From Chaetomium olivaceum (Eukaryota > Ascomycota > Sordariomycetes > Sordariales > Chaetomiaceae), in contig JAYWVB010000005.1 of NCBI GenBank assembly GCA_039881045.1, positions 496,001 to 560,000 on the forward strand: a stretch of 64,000 nucleotides of DNA. Reading direction: 5' to 3'. A program made the translations under genes and the position numbers. Positions 24,880-36,068 of the stretch are shown here, in pieces. The notes under the pieces were generated by a model, which was not told where the DNA came from, searched no databases, and saw nothing but the letters and a program-made list of their open reading frames with translations. Each line of letters opens with the position of its first letter. Position 1 is the stretch's first letter.

Positions 24880-26476
24880 ATGACGCAAGGCATAATCCGA
24901 CTGGGGACGGCCTCCCCCGGAACCCAGGCGACTACCGCTGAAACCCTAACCCAGTTGGAGCACATCACCCGGCAGGCTGCCTCGAAGAGGATCGACATCC
25001 TCCTGCTCCCGGAGGCTTACATCGGGGGTTACCCTCGCGGAACTCATTTTGGCTGCGTCATCGGCTCCCGGTCTGAGGAGGGCCGCGATGAATACTTACG
25101 CTATTTCCAGAGCGCTGTTGATCTGGGCGATACGGTAGGCGATGGAGCAGGTGCTGGATCGGCTTGGGTGAACCGGGAACTGCCTAGTGATGCCGTACCA
25201 GCGCTCGATGGCAGAGCGGATGCGAACGATATTCCCAACAGACGGGGCGATGGCACTCGTGAAGAGTTGGAGCGGATCGCTCGCGAGACCGGCGTGTTTA
25301 TTGTCACCGGCCTGATCGAGAAGACGGGCGGAAGCATGTACTGCTCTGTTGTTTATGTATGTCCGAAATTGGGTATCATCGGCAAGCGGCGGAAGGTTAT
25401 GCCAGTAAGCTCCCTTCCATCTCGAGTACCTACCTTGCCATCTGACATTCTTAGACCGGAACCGAACGACTCGTCTGGGCCCAGGGCTCACCAGCCACTC
25501 TTCGTGCCGTCAGCACCATCATCCGCGGAGTACGGATCAACCTCGCAGCCGCCATCTGCTGGGGAGAACTACATGCCCCTGGTTCGACAGGCCCTTTACG
25601 CGCAAAATATTAACCTCTACCTCGCCCCAACTGCCGACGGCCGGGATTCGTGGCTCTCTCTCCTGCGTACGGTAGCCATGGAAGGCCGCTGCTTCGTTCT
25701 AAGTTCCAACATTGTGTGTGCGGAGCACACCGACACCAAACGGCCACGCCGCAACCTCTACCAAGCTTCCACAAACCGACAGAACCGATGATGTCATCCA
25801 AGATGCATCTCCCCCGGCTCGGGCGGGAACACACCACCGCCGCAGCTCCTGCGTAACCGAGGAAGGCTTCGAGATTGCGCTACCCGGGGCGACACCGACA
25901 ACATCACCACCCTCTCACGAACCACACCAGCACCACCACCGCCGGCGCCAATCCATCCTCGACCAAGACGGCAACGAGATCGCCCTGCCCTACTCCCCAC
26001 CCCCACAACCCTCCTCCTCCCACCCGCGAGGCAGACGCCAATCGGTGCTCGACGACGACGGCAACGAGATCGTCTTCCACGCAAGCGACGACGGCAGCAG
26101 CCGAGGCGTAAGCAGGAGCGGCAAGCCAACCACCACCGTGCCAACCACCACCACCACCACCACCACTGCCAAACCCACCCCAATCCCCACAACAACAGGC
26201 CCCAAAACAACAACAACAACAACAACAGCCCCCACAACCAAGCCCCCCACCGCAACATTCTCCTCCCGCGGCGGCTCATCCATCATCTCCCCCTTCGGTG
26301 ACGTGCTGGCCGGCCCGCAGTGGGAAGACGACGCCGGACTGATCTACGCAGATGTGGATTTCTCGGACTGCATCCGCGGCCGGCTGGACCTGGACACGGC
26401 GGGCAGCTACTCGCGCAATGACTCGTTCAAGTTGGAGGTGCGCGGGTTGGATCTGACGCCGTTGCCTTATTCTTGA
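24880..26476 (+). CDS. nitrilase (carbon-nitrogen hydrolase) with repetitive insertion
   Basis: Cytosolic nitrilase-superfamily enzyme expected to hydrolyse nitriles to acid and ammonia. The Glu-Lys-Cys catalytic set is visible: Glu in LLLPEAYIGGYPRG, Lys in GKRRKVMP, and Cys in AAICW at about 25557-25559. A 50-nt phase-0 intron (25405-25454) lies between Lys and Cys. Reading frame is disturbed twice: an extra G in the run 25561-25564 immediately after the catalytic Cys, and an extra T at 25712-25713. The C-terminal signature follows (SSRGGSSIISPFGDVLAGP, then DLDTAGSYSRND). Before it sits an unusual insertion of about 150 residues with three related motifs ending GFEIALP, GNEIALP and GNEIVFH, and a Thr/Pro homopolymeric tract. 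Both frame changes fit assembly indels. If they are real, the enzyme would be lost. Confidence 0.85.
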
Positions 26477-26989
26477 TGTTGAGAGGAGCGGGGGAGGGTG
26501 TGTATGGGGTTTGGGGTCGGGTTGGTAAGGTAGGGTGTTTGTGGTGGTCCCTAGGGGCACGGGTGAGGCAGTAGCTTTGTGGTTATGCTTGTTTGTTATG
26601 TGGGCTGTTGGAATCGTATTACTGGGTCGGCTTTTGGACTAAGGAAGTCACGAGAAAGAGTAGGTTGCATCGGAGAGTTGTCTTGTCTTGTATCAGGGTG
26701 GATTTCCTTCCCTGCGTAGTGAGGTAATGACTGAAGAAAAACAGAATGCGTACGCCTAGGAAAGCTCGACGGTTGCACGAGCTGAAGTCGCTACCGCCGT
26801 GTGGAACCCAATGAACACCATGCCAACCCAACCATTGACAGCCATCAGCTATAGCTGGTTTATCCGAGAACACCATAAGAAAAGTCCGACTGACAGAAAA
26901 TCCTGATCCATCCTGACCCACCGTAAACCCATACCCTGAACCCGTAGCCCATTCATTAATCCATACCAAACAGACAGACCATACCACAA
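26477..26989. other. convergent 3' intergenic region
   Basis: This lies between the nitrilase (plus) and the Ser/Arg-rich protein (minus). I see no gene, only 3' UTR-like sequence. Confidence 0.5.
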
Positions 26990-28273
26990 TCATGCCTCTT
27001 TAGTTCTTCTCCTTCTCCTCCTCCTCCCTTCCCTCGGGCTCGCCAGCGGACTCGTCCCCGACGCCGGCACAGCCAGTCCACCGCCAATGCTCCCCGCTAC
27101 GCTATCCGCCCGCCCATGGCCAAACAGCCCGCTCCGCACGCTCGCCCCGTCCCCACCGCCATAGCCCTGTTTCGCGTAGAAACTATTGCGCTCGCTAGCC
27201 GCAGTCGTCCCCAGGATCCCCGTAGCCGAGTAGATACTGGTCCGCTCGTTCGCCCCGATCCCGCCCATGCCGGAGCTCGCGCCCCGGTGCAGGCCTGGTG
27301 TCGTTGGGCCGCCGACCGTTCCGTCCATGGTAGCAGAGAGCACGCTGAGCGGGAGTGACTCCCGGCTGCCGCCCCAGAGTGAAGAGGGGGCCAGGGCGCG
27401 GACCGAAGCGTCGGTGTCAAAGGAGCGGCGGCGGCGGCGCTTGGAAGAAGATGCGAGGGTGAGAATGGAGGCATTGTCCGTGAGAAGGTTGTTGGCCGTT
27501 GCGGTGTGGTAGGTGGCTGGGCTGGAGGCGCCCGGCGTGCCGTTGGCTAAGTGGGCGGGGATTGCGGATGCTGGGGAACCGGTCGGGAAAGGTTGGTTGA
27601 AGTGGATTACTTGCGAGTTGAAATTGTGGGAGTGTTGGTTCGTGGTTGGCTGGTTGTTGTTGCCGGTGGTTGGGGCGATCGTTTGTATTGTCGTGAGCGT
27701 CGTGGTGAGGGATCGAACGGAGGGTGCGGGGGAAGAAAAGGTGCTGTCACCGCCTCTCCGGCCGTTTGCTGTCCGGCTTGTGCCCGCCACGGACGTGTCT
27801 CCGTGTGAAGGCGCAATTATCGAGCGGCATGTCCCTTGTTCGGTCGATATTGTCGGCGCCATCGAGCGCCCGCCGGTTGTTGGGGGCGGTTGTCCGTCAT
27901 TTGACAGCTGTACGGAGTCGGGTCGGTCGAGAGATGATACACTTGTCAACCGCCGGCTTGGCCCCGAGGATACCGAGTAGTGGCTATGATGCGGAGAACT
28001 GGCGAGGGCAATATGGCCTGATTGTGGGTATGGGTTGTTCAGCGGCTTCTTGGTACCGTTTCGTTTCGAGCTGGAATGTCGGCCTCCGTCACTCGAAGAC
28101 GTCGCTTTCAAGTTCGCCAATTTCTTCATCAGCGCAGAAAAGGGCCGCCTACGGCCCAGCCGACCCGGCTGGTCTGCCACGCTGTTAGCATTCTTGCTCT
28201 CGCCGGGAGAAGTCGCACGGGTTCGGGACGGCGAAGCTGATGAGCGACGGCGAAAAGGATGACAGAAACACAT
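26990..28273 (-). CDS. Ser/Arg-rich conserved fungal protein
   Basis: A single long frame of 427 residues starts MCFCHPFRRRSSASPS, a Cys-Phe-Cys N-terminus that looks like a lipidation or membrane-proximal motif. The open frame continues upstream to 28423, but the MCFCHPF start matches what I recall of this fungus-restricted family. A helical patch RRPFSALMKKLANLK is followed by long Ser/Thr/Gly-rich disorder. A second conserved-looking block is NNLLTDNASILTLASSSKRRRRRSFDTDASVRALAPSSLWGGSRESLPLSV in segments. The C-terminus is Arg-rich. In some databases relatives carry an uninformative calcium-channel label; I would not use it. Function unknown. Confidence 0.72.
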   Translation of the reverse strand: MCFCHPFRRRSSASPSRTRATSPGESKNANSVADQPGRLGRRRPFSALMKKLANLKATSSSDGGRHSSSKRNGTKKPLNNPYPQSGHIALASSPHHSHYSVSSGPSRRLTSVSSLDRPDSVQLSNDGQPPPTTGGRSMAPTISTEQGTCRSIIAPSHGDTSVAGTSRTANGRRGGDSTFSSPAPSVRSLTTTLTTIQTIAPTTGNNNQPTTNQHSHNFNSQVIHFNQPFPTGSPASAIPAHLANGTPGASSPATYHTATANNLLTDNASILTLASSSKRRRRRSFDTDASVRALAPSSLWGGSRESLPLSVLSATMDGTVGGPTTPGLHRGASSGMGGIGANERTSIYSATGILGTTAASERNSFYAKQGYGGGDGASVRSGLFGHGRADSVAGSIGGGLAVPASGTSPLASPREGRRRRRRRTKEA

Positions 28274-29337
28274 AGGGAGCGTTTGAAAATACAAGTTATC
28301 TTCAAAAGATCCGTGATGCGAACACGAGACAAAACAGGAAGTGTTATGGGAGGAAGGTGAGGCGGGGTGGAAGAAGTACCGTGCGGCTGGGCTGCAGTTT
28401 CGGCCATGGCCATTGATGCCCACTGAAGTGGGAAACGACGCCCCTCAAAGTCTGAATGTCAAAGAGCGTTCGGTGAGAGCGGTGGCAGCTGACAAAATGG
28501 TGTCGTATGTTTGGCGTAGTCGGAGTCTCGTGCGAGAGGGGGAGGTCTGATCGGGGTGCGCGATTGTGCAGAGGACAGGGTGGAGTTAAGGAGAGGAGGG
28601 CGATTGCTGCCTTGTCGTCGGGTCGTTTGGGTTTTCGAAGGGCACCGATAATTGAGAATTGTAGGTAAATGTGTTCGATATGTCGCGGCGATTTCGTCTA
28701 GAAAATGGAGGCGCGGTCGCCGGTATGGATTTTGAGGGCGCGACAGAGGAACAATTGTTGGTGATTACCGGCCTCAGACGGTGGTCGTCGGGTGGGTTGA
28801 AATGCGGCCCATGCAAGCTTGACTTGACGTCTTGCCCAGTCGTGGCAAGCCAAGCTGCGACGAGATGACCGGGTTGGCTGGTTCGGCTGGCTGGAACCAG
28901 CAGCCCCTGGCAACCTTCACGTGCTAAGGAATATGGGTCCACCGCCCCACTATTGTCGATCTCGGCTGGCACCTTCACCGAGAAACTGGACCAGCCTTTT
29001 TTGATCTTTTGAGAAAGAGACAAGCATTCAGCATTGCGTCAGGTCCACATATCAACAACCAAATCCCGGAAACCTTCGGATTTTGGGGTTGGCCGGTCAT
29101 CGAGCTCTCATTTTGCTTCCAATCCGACGACTTACCTACATTCGCTTGGTTCAACCCGCCCCTTCTTCATGCGCCGAGCTTTTGTTTTGTTTCCTTGATT
29201 TGCGTGGCCTCCTTCGTGGCCAAACCTTACTTCAAAGAGCTGCATTGGACGAGGATGCATTCGGCCATTTTGGGGAGCCCACCAACAACTTGCTAACACT
29301 CATCCGACACAACCGAAATGTCGATGTCTCCAACACC
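28274..29337. other. divergent promoter region
   Basis: Separates the Ser/Arg-rich protein (minus) from MLH3 (plus). No further gene is supported. The frame of MLH3 exon 1 is open upstream to about 29083 but contains no earlier ATG in frame, supporting 29338 as the start. Confidence 0.5.
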
Positions 29338-32272
29338 ATGCTCATACAACCGCTTCCCGAGGACGTGGTTGCACAAATCAAGTCCTCGACCGTTATCACA
29401 TCGTTGAACGCTGCAGTTTATGGTTTGCTCCAGAACTCATTGGACTCGGGGGCGTCCAAAATCAACATCTCCGTCGACTACAGCCGCGGAAACTGCACCG
29501 TGGAAGATAATGGTTGTGGCATTGCGCCGTCCAGCTTTCAGGAAGATGGAGGGTTGGGCCAACTCCATTGTGAGTGCGCTTACCGAGATACCCATGCTGC
29601 GTACCATGATGGGATTATAATTGACAATTGTTGTAGACACATCTAAATATCCCCCTCCACCTGCATGTCATGGAAGACGTGGGGAGTTCTTGGCCTCCCT
29701 CGCAGCCTTGTCGTTGCTCTCTGTCGCATCACACCACCGCGATTATCGAACACACAACTCCTTGACTATTCATAACTCCAGGGTAATTTCACGCAACCTT
29801 CCCGCCTCGCCAGAGCAGAGAGTGCTGGCCTTCCCGAGTGGGACTCGTGTTGGCGTCCGTGACCTGTTTGGCTCCATGCCGGTCCGCGTCAAGCAGAGAG
29901 CCATTGAAGTGGAACGAATGGGAACGTTTAAGGAATTCGACCAGCTCATCTTCAAAATTGTCTCTCTTCTCCTACCCTGGCGAGGGGAAACAGCTGTATC
30001 CGTCCAGGACTCGTGCGTTCGCCGAACGATCTCCCTCCAAGTATCGGGCGAGGTGAGCTTAAACCGAAGCTCTGAGAGTACGGTGCCGGGTATTGTCTCG
30101 CGGACAACAACACTCCTGGCACAGGCCTCCCTGGTGGACGACGATGATCTCAAATTGTGGGTTCCAATTGGGGCCACGGCAGCCGGAATTTCCGTTCAAG
30201 GATGTGTGTCCCTCCAGCCGGCCGCTACCAAACGTGTGCAGTTCATGGCTATCGGTATCCAACCGTTGTTAAACGAGCATGGCTCGAACGTATTTTACGA
30301 TGATCTCAACCGCATGTTTGAAAATTCTAGTTTTGGTATCATCGAAGAGGCTACCGTCCGTAAGGATGAGGAATCCTTTGAAAGCCAGAAGTTTACGGGC
30401 AAAGAGCTCAAACCAAAGAAGGGCATTGACCGGTGGCCCATGTTCTTTTTTCAGATCATGGTCGATGCGGAAGCAAGCTTGGTCGGTGTTGACGAGTTTC
30501 TCGACGAAAGGCGCCAAACCGTTGCCTTAATTGCAGACCTCATTCAGGTGATGGCCTACGAATTTCTAAAGAAACACCATTTCCGCCCGAAGCCCACCGC
30601 AGCCATCGAGCGCCTCAAACGGCCAAAACGCAACTCGCCTGGCTTGCCACCAGAGCCTCTCGCAGGTTTATCCACCGCGCCTAGAGATGGCCAAGTGGAC
30701 CGAAGGGCTGAACGATTCGCTTCGAGCCACAAGCCGCGGAAACAGCTCGCGCCGCGCTCAAAGCACCATACTGACAAAACGCGACTGTCGTCACCATTCA
30801 TGTCATGGTCCAAGATAAAGCCTCATACGGAAGTGGAGTCAAGCTCAAAGACCTCAGTCTCGCCTGCGACTGTTCAAGAGACGTTGAGAACGGGTCCGCG
30901 GCCGGAGAATCCATTGTTTGACAAATCCGGCGGCCTTGTACGGAAGCCATTTGACGATGACGATGTGGACAACTCTACCACTGGTCGCAGTCACGGCCCA
31001 TGTAGTAGCCGACAAATTGAGCAGGGGGTTGATACTGTTGGAACTGCCAGGGACACAGTTGTTTGGGTTGATCCCACCACCAAAATCAAGTCACTTATAG
31101 ACCCCCGCACAGGATTTGCGGTCAAACCGCGGGTTGCGACATCACGAACAGTCAAGCTCCAACTGGCGAGCAATGAACGATCCGCGGATATTTCTGGACT
31201 TCGTAGGTGGACGCCTGCCGCAATTGAGGGACAGGAGATTATCATCCAGCCAACGGGACCGCGAATTTCCCAAGTCTTCCAAAGCTTCAATTCCTTCTGC
31301 TGCAATCACGGCAGTGGCAACTTCGAAACCCCCGATCTTGAAGGTCTCACGGCCGCGGAGAATCCGAACGGAAATGTGCTGGCCACGCTCGAAGGCCGGA
31401 TCTCGAAAACATCGTTACAACTGGCCGAGGTCGTGGCGCAAGTGGATCACAAGTTTATCCTGACCAAAGTGGGAGCAGACATTCAGTCGGCCTCAGCGGG
31501 TGGCGCCTTAGAATCGGATTCACTGCTTATCCTGATCGATCAGCACGCCGCGGATGAGAGATGTAAAGTCGAGAACTTGCTTAAAGCTTACTTCAATTTC
31601 GGCCCGGAGACCGGAGGTCAGCTAGTGGCTCAAACCCAATGCTTGGACAAACCACTCCGCTTTGATCTTTCCAAGCAGGAGGGAGACCTTCTCGCCCGCT
31701 TCAAAAAGCATTTTGCACATTGGGGTATTGCGTACGAAATTCAACACGAACAATCGCCACGCGTCACAGTCGAGGCCCGGAGCTTGCCACCAAGCATTGC
31801 CGAAAGATGCCGCTTGGAACCCCGGATTCTGATCGATTTGCTCCGCAAAGAAGCATGGAAGCTCCACGAGACAGGCAGCAGCGGGAGGAAGAAACCGGTG
31901 CACACTAGCCACGATGACGACTGGGTGACAAGGTTTCATGACTGCCCCGATGGTATCATAGAATTGATCAACTCAAGAGCCTGCAGGAGTAAGTCGTCTG
32001 GGTTGAAACACGCTGACAATGTAAACTAACGGTCCTTAGGTGCGATCATGTTCAACGATCCGCTCACGTTAGAACAATGTTCGGCGCTGGTACGACAGCT
32101 GGCAGCTTGTGCGTTTCCATTTCAGTGCGCTCACGGCCGGCCATCAATGGTTCCCGTAGTGCACCTTGGCCAAGATAGCACGCTTGGGTCGGGAAGAATA
32201 GAGCCGGAAGGGAAAGGGGACTTGTTGCGTGCCTTGAAGAGGTTGAAGCGCAGTTCGGGAGGTCGGAGCTGA
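29338..32272 (+). CDS. mlh3: DNA mismatch repair protein MLH3 (MutL gamma subunit)
   Basis: Three exons (29338-29569, 29637-31988, 32040-32272; introns of 67 and 51 nt) encode 938 residues with no frame break. The N-terminal GHKL ATPase shows the Asn motif (LLQNSLDSGASKI), the VEDNGCGI loop and HGRRGEFLASLAALSLL. The C-terminal endonuclease domain carries DQHAADERCKVE at residues 712-723, an exact DQHA(X)2E(X)4E metal-binding motif. It also has ACRS at the last splice junction and CAHGRP, where the family usually has CPHGRP. With MLH1 this nuclease acts in meiotic crossover resolution and mismatch repair. The central linker is long and disordered. The conserved metal ligands suggest an active nuclease. 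Confidence 0.95.
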
Positions 32273-32628
32273 TTTCAGCTTTCAATATAGTTATATTTTT
32301 ATGAAATACCAATACAATCATAGGAATTCCGTAGCCGCCGCCTGCTTGCGATGCGAGCCTAAAAGTTCAGGGGTACATCGGTCCCTACCTAAGTTTCCCG
32401 AACGATGCAGGGTTAGGGTCTTCAGCCAGGTTGCCAGGAACAACTGGATGCACGGGCCATCCAGCCCACCAGAGCTCCAACCTCGTCCAACCAGCAAGGT
32501 TCACGTTCCACCATCGTCGTCACTCGAGTCTAATCCAGGCAGGGACATCAATCACGAAAACACGAGATCGTGACGCCGCCCGTCAAAATCCCACAACCAG
32601 CCGCAGGTCAGGCGACAAAGATGCGACC
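32273..32628. other. short intergenic region
   Basis: MLH3 3' region and VPS11 promoter. I see no further gene. Confidence 0.5.
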
Positions 32629-35600
32629 ATGGCGCTAACAGTTCGTCTCCCTTCTCCCTCACCCACTTCCACCAACCACCCACCACGCACGAACCCAAAC
32701 TAACCCCCACATCCCCCTCTACCAGTGGAGGTCCTTCGACTTCTTCGACGCAACCCAAATCAAGCTCCCCGACGATACCCACAACCCCAACCCAAACAAC
32801 ACCACCACCGCCGACAATAACAACAACCCCGACGCCGGCCGCAGCACCCGCTCCTTCTTCGAGGGCAACGAGATCGCGGCCGTCTGCTCGGGCTCCGACA
32901 GCCTGATCCTCGGCAGCTACGACGGCGTCGTGCGCATCGTCGGCCCCAGCTGGACTGTCGTGCGCAGCTTTCGCGCCTATGATGCCCCCGCTACGGGTGT
33001 GACGACTGGGGGCGGTGGGGGTGGAAGTGGAAGTGGGGCGCCGAGCATCACGCATATGCGCCAGGTGGAGGGGACGAGTTTGTTGGTTACTGTTGCGGTA
33101 GGTCTTCTTTGGGTGGATTGGATTTCGGGGGGAGGGGCGGGATTATGGCTGACGTTGCTGCTGGTGTTGTAGGAAGGGGGTGGTGAGAGTCAGCCGGTGT
33201 TGAAGGTCTGGGCGCTGGATAAGCCGGTGAAGAAGACGGGGATTCCGACGTGTTTGAGCACGGTGGTGGTTAATAATGGGAAGAAGCCGTTTCCGGTAGG
33301 TTTTGGTGGTCGTGGTTGTGGGGTTGTGGTTGTGGCTGACATGAGATCGCAGATATCGGCTTTCGCAGCGACCGAAGATTTGACGCAGGTGGCGGTCGGT
33401 TTCGCGAATGGCGCCGTTACTGTCATCCGGGGCGACCTGATCCATGATCTCGGCACGAAACAGCGCATAATCTACGAGTCGGACGAGCCGATCACGGGTG
33501 TGGAACTGCATGTCGAAGGCGGGTTAACGACCTTGTTCGTTGCGACTACCTCACGGATTCTGAAGTTGGTTCTATCCGGAAAGGGGCATGGGCAACCGCC
33601 GAAGACGGTCGAGGATACGGGGTGTGGTGTCGGCTGCATGGCTGTGGACAAGAAGACGGGGAACATTGTCGTCGGGAGGGACGATGCGGTTTACTATTAC
33701 ACACTCGACGGGAGGGGACCGCCAACGGCGTACGAAGGTCCGAAGAAACTGATCTCAGTTTACCAAGATTACGTCGCCTTGGTGTCCCCACCGACACCGG
33801 CTGGAGAGGCGGACACGATACGGCGGCGGTTTTGGGGGCTACGGCGGACAGCATCTACACTTTCACCCTGATACACCCCGATCTCAGGATCATTGCCCAC
33901 AGTGAGACCGTGCTTGCTGATGTCAAACACATTTTCCAGCTGTGGGGCGACCTCTACATGCTCACCCAAGATGGCAAGGTATGTTTATTCCTGAGGTACA
34001 AACCGACATATCTAATTAGTAACAGGTGTTCCGCTACCACGAGAAGTCGCTCCAGCAACGGCTGGAGATGATGTATCAACGCAATCTCTACACCCTGGCC
34101 GTTGAGCTTGCGCAGAAATGCGGCATGGATGGGCAGCAGCAAAATGTCATCTACCGCAAATACGGCGACTACCTGTACCAGAAAGGTGACTACGATGGAG
34201 CCATGACTCAGTACATCAAGGCCATCGACAGCACCGAACCGTCACAAGTGATCAGAAAGTTCCTTGATACGCAGAGGATACACAACCTTATCGAGTACCT
34301 GGAGCAGCTCCATGATCACCACAAAGCCACGTCAGACCATACTACCCTTCTCTTGAACTGTTATGCAAAGCTCAAGGATATCGATAAGTTGGAAAAGTTT
34401 ATCAAATCTCCGGGAGACCTCAAGTTTGACCTGGACACGGCCATCTCCATGTGCCGGCAGGGTGGCTACTATGAGCAAGCAGCCTACCTGGCCAAGAAAC
34501 ATGGGGAGCATGACTTGGTGGTGGACATCCTCATTGAGGATTCTAAGGCATACAACGAAGCTTTAGACTATGTCTGGCACCTAGACCCAGATACAGTGAG
34601 TCAATCCCATGCTCTCTACGGATGTGGACGCTAACAAGCCTAGGCCTACTCCTGCCTCAAGAAGTATGCACGAGTTCTCATCGAAAACTGTCCCAAGGAC
34701 GCCACTCAGTTATTCATCGACTACTACACGGGGCGGTTTACACCGAGGATAGATCCCCCGGCGCCAAATGTGCAACCTGTTGCTAACGGTGGCTTTGTCG
34801 TTGGGGCTGCCAATGCTGTGCAGAATCTCAGCAACTTGTTACCACTACCATACATGAATACGAACACGGTAACAGGACAGCATGGCAACACCAGGCCAAC
34901 CGTCGGTGACCTCCCGGTTAAGCCAGAGATGGAAGCACCGTCGTACAACCCGCCACGGCCTCGCACCGCCTTCTCGTCGTTCATCGATCACCCCGACGAG
35001 TTCATCATCTTCCTGGAGGCATGCCTCGGCGAAGACAGCATCTCGGAAGCCGACCGGACGGACCTCTCCACCACTTTGTTCGAAATGTACCTCCACAAAT
35101 CCAACGAGAAGAAGGGCGACGACCAGCACCGCGAAGAGTGGGAGCAGCGGGCCAAGACCCTGATCAACAACAAACCCCAAGGCATCGACAAGACCGCAAA
35201 ACCACCCATCGAAAACTCCAACGTTCTACTCCTCTCTCACCTTTCCGACTTCCGCGATGGTACCACTCTTGTCAAAGAACAATCCGGCCTTCATTTCGAT
35301 ATCTTCCGCTCCTACACCTCGGCGAAAGACACGCGCGGCGCGATCAAAGCGCTGCGCAAATACGGCCCCGAAGAACCTCAGCTCTACCCAGCCGCGCTCT
35401 CCTACCTCACCTCCGACTCACGCATTTTAGAGGAGGCCGGGCCAGCCGAACTGGCAACCATCCTAGAACGTATCGACAAGGACGGGTTAATGGCGCCCTG
35501 CAGGTCGTGCAGACGCTGTCCAAAAACAGCGTCGCCAGCATGGGCATGCTCAAGCCTTACCTCTCCCAGCGCATCGAGCGCGAGCGCAAGGAGATCGCCG

Positions 35601-36001
35601 AGAACAAGCGGCTCGCGGCCCAGTTCCGGTCCGAGACGGAGACGCGCCGCAGCGATATTGCCGAGCTGGGCTCCAAGCCGGTCGTCTTCCAGCCTACGCG
35701 CTGCGCGCAGTGCGCGGGCTCGCTCGAGCTGCCCGCCGTGCACTTCTTGTGCAAGCACTCGTTCCACCAGCGCTGTCTGCGCGGGGGTGGCGGTGGTGGT
35801 GGCGGTGGTAATGCTGAGGGTGAGGAATGCCCCGTCTGTGCGCGGGATAATGCTACGATCCGCGCGCTTAAGAAAAGCCAGGAAGAGAATGCGGAACGGC
35901 ATGAGCTGTTTAGGGATGATTTGGATAGGAGCGAGGACAGGTTCAAGACGGTGTCGGAGTGGTTTGGTAGGGGGGTTATGAGTGCGCCGAGCGCGGAGTG
36001 A
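32629..36001 (+). CDS. vps11: VPS11 (PEP5), HOPS/CORVET tethering subunit with C-terminal RING
   Basis: Six exons: 32629-32640 (only 12 nt), 32726-33097, 33173-33295, 33353-33978, 34026-34595, 34644-36001. The N-terminal beta-propeller begins MALTWRSFDFFD and contains GNEIAAVCSGSDSLILGSYDG. An alpha-solenoid follows (VFRYHEKSLQQRLEMMYQRN, YLYQKGDYDGAMTQYI). The C-terminus has a RING-H2: CAQC, LCKHSFHQRC, then ECPVC, with a Gly9 insertion before the last pair. The protein is about 970 residues and acts at endosome and vacuole fusion. Frame changes occur at the T4G5 tract 33830-33838 and at the C3 run 35496-35498 (one base short). Flanks stay VPS11-like, so indel error is the likely cause. Confidence 0.93.
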
Positions 36002-36068
36002 AGGGTTCCGTGATTACAAGTATGTAGGTGTCTATGCATCTATCTGTCTAGTTGGTCGGAGAGGGGTA

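Noticed and set aside
25794..26279. Leu/Trp-rich minus-strand frame opposite the nitrilase insertion
   Set aside because: It is the complement of ACC and CAA repeats. Its composition is a repeat artefact.
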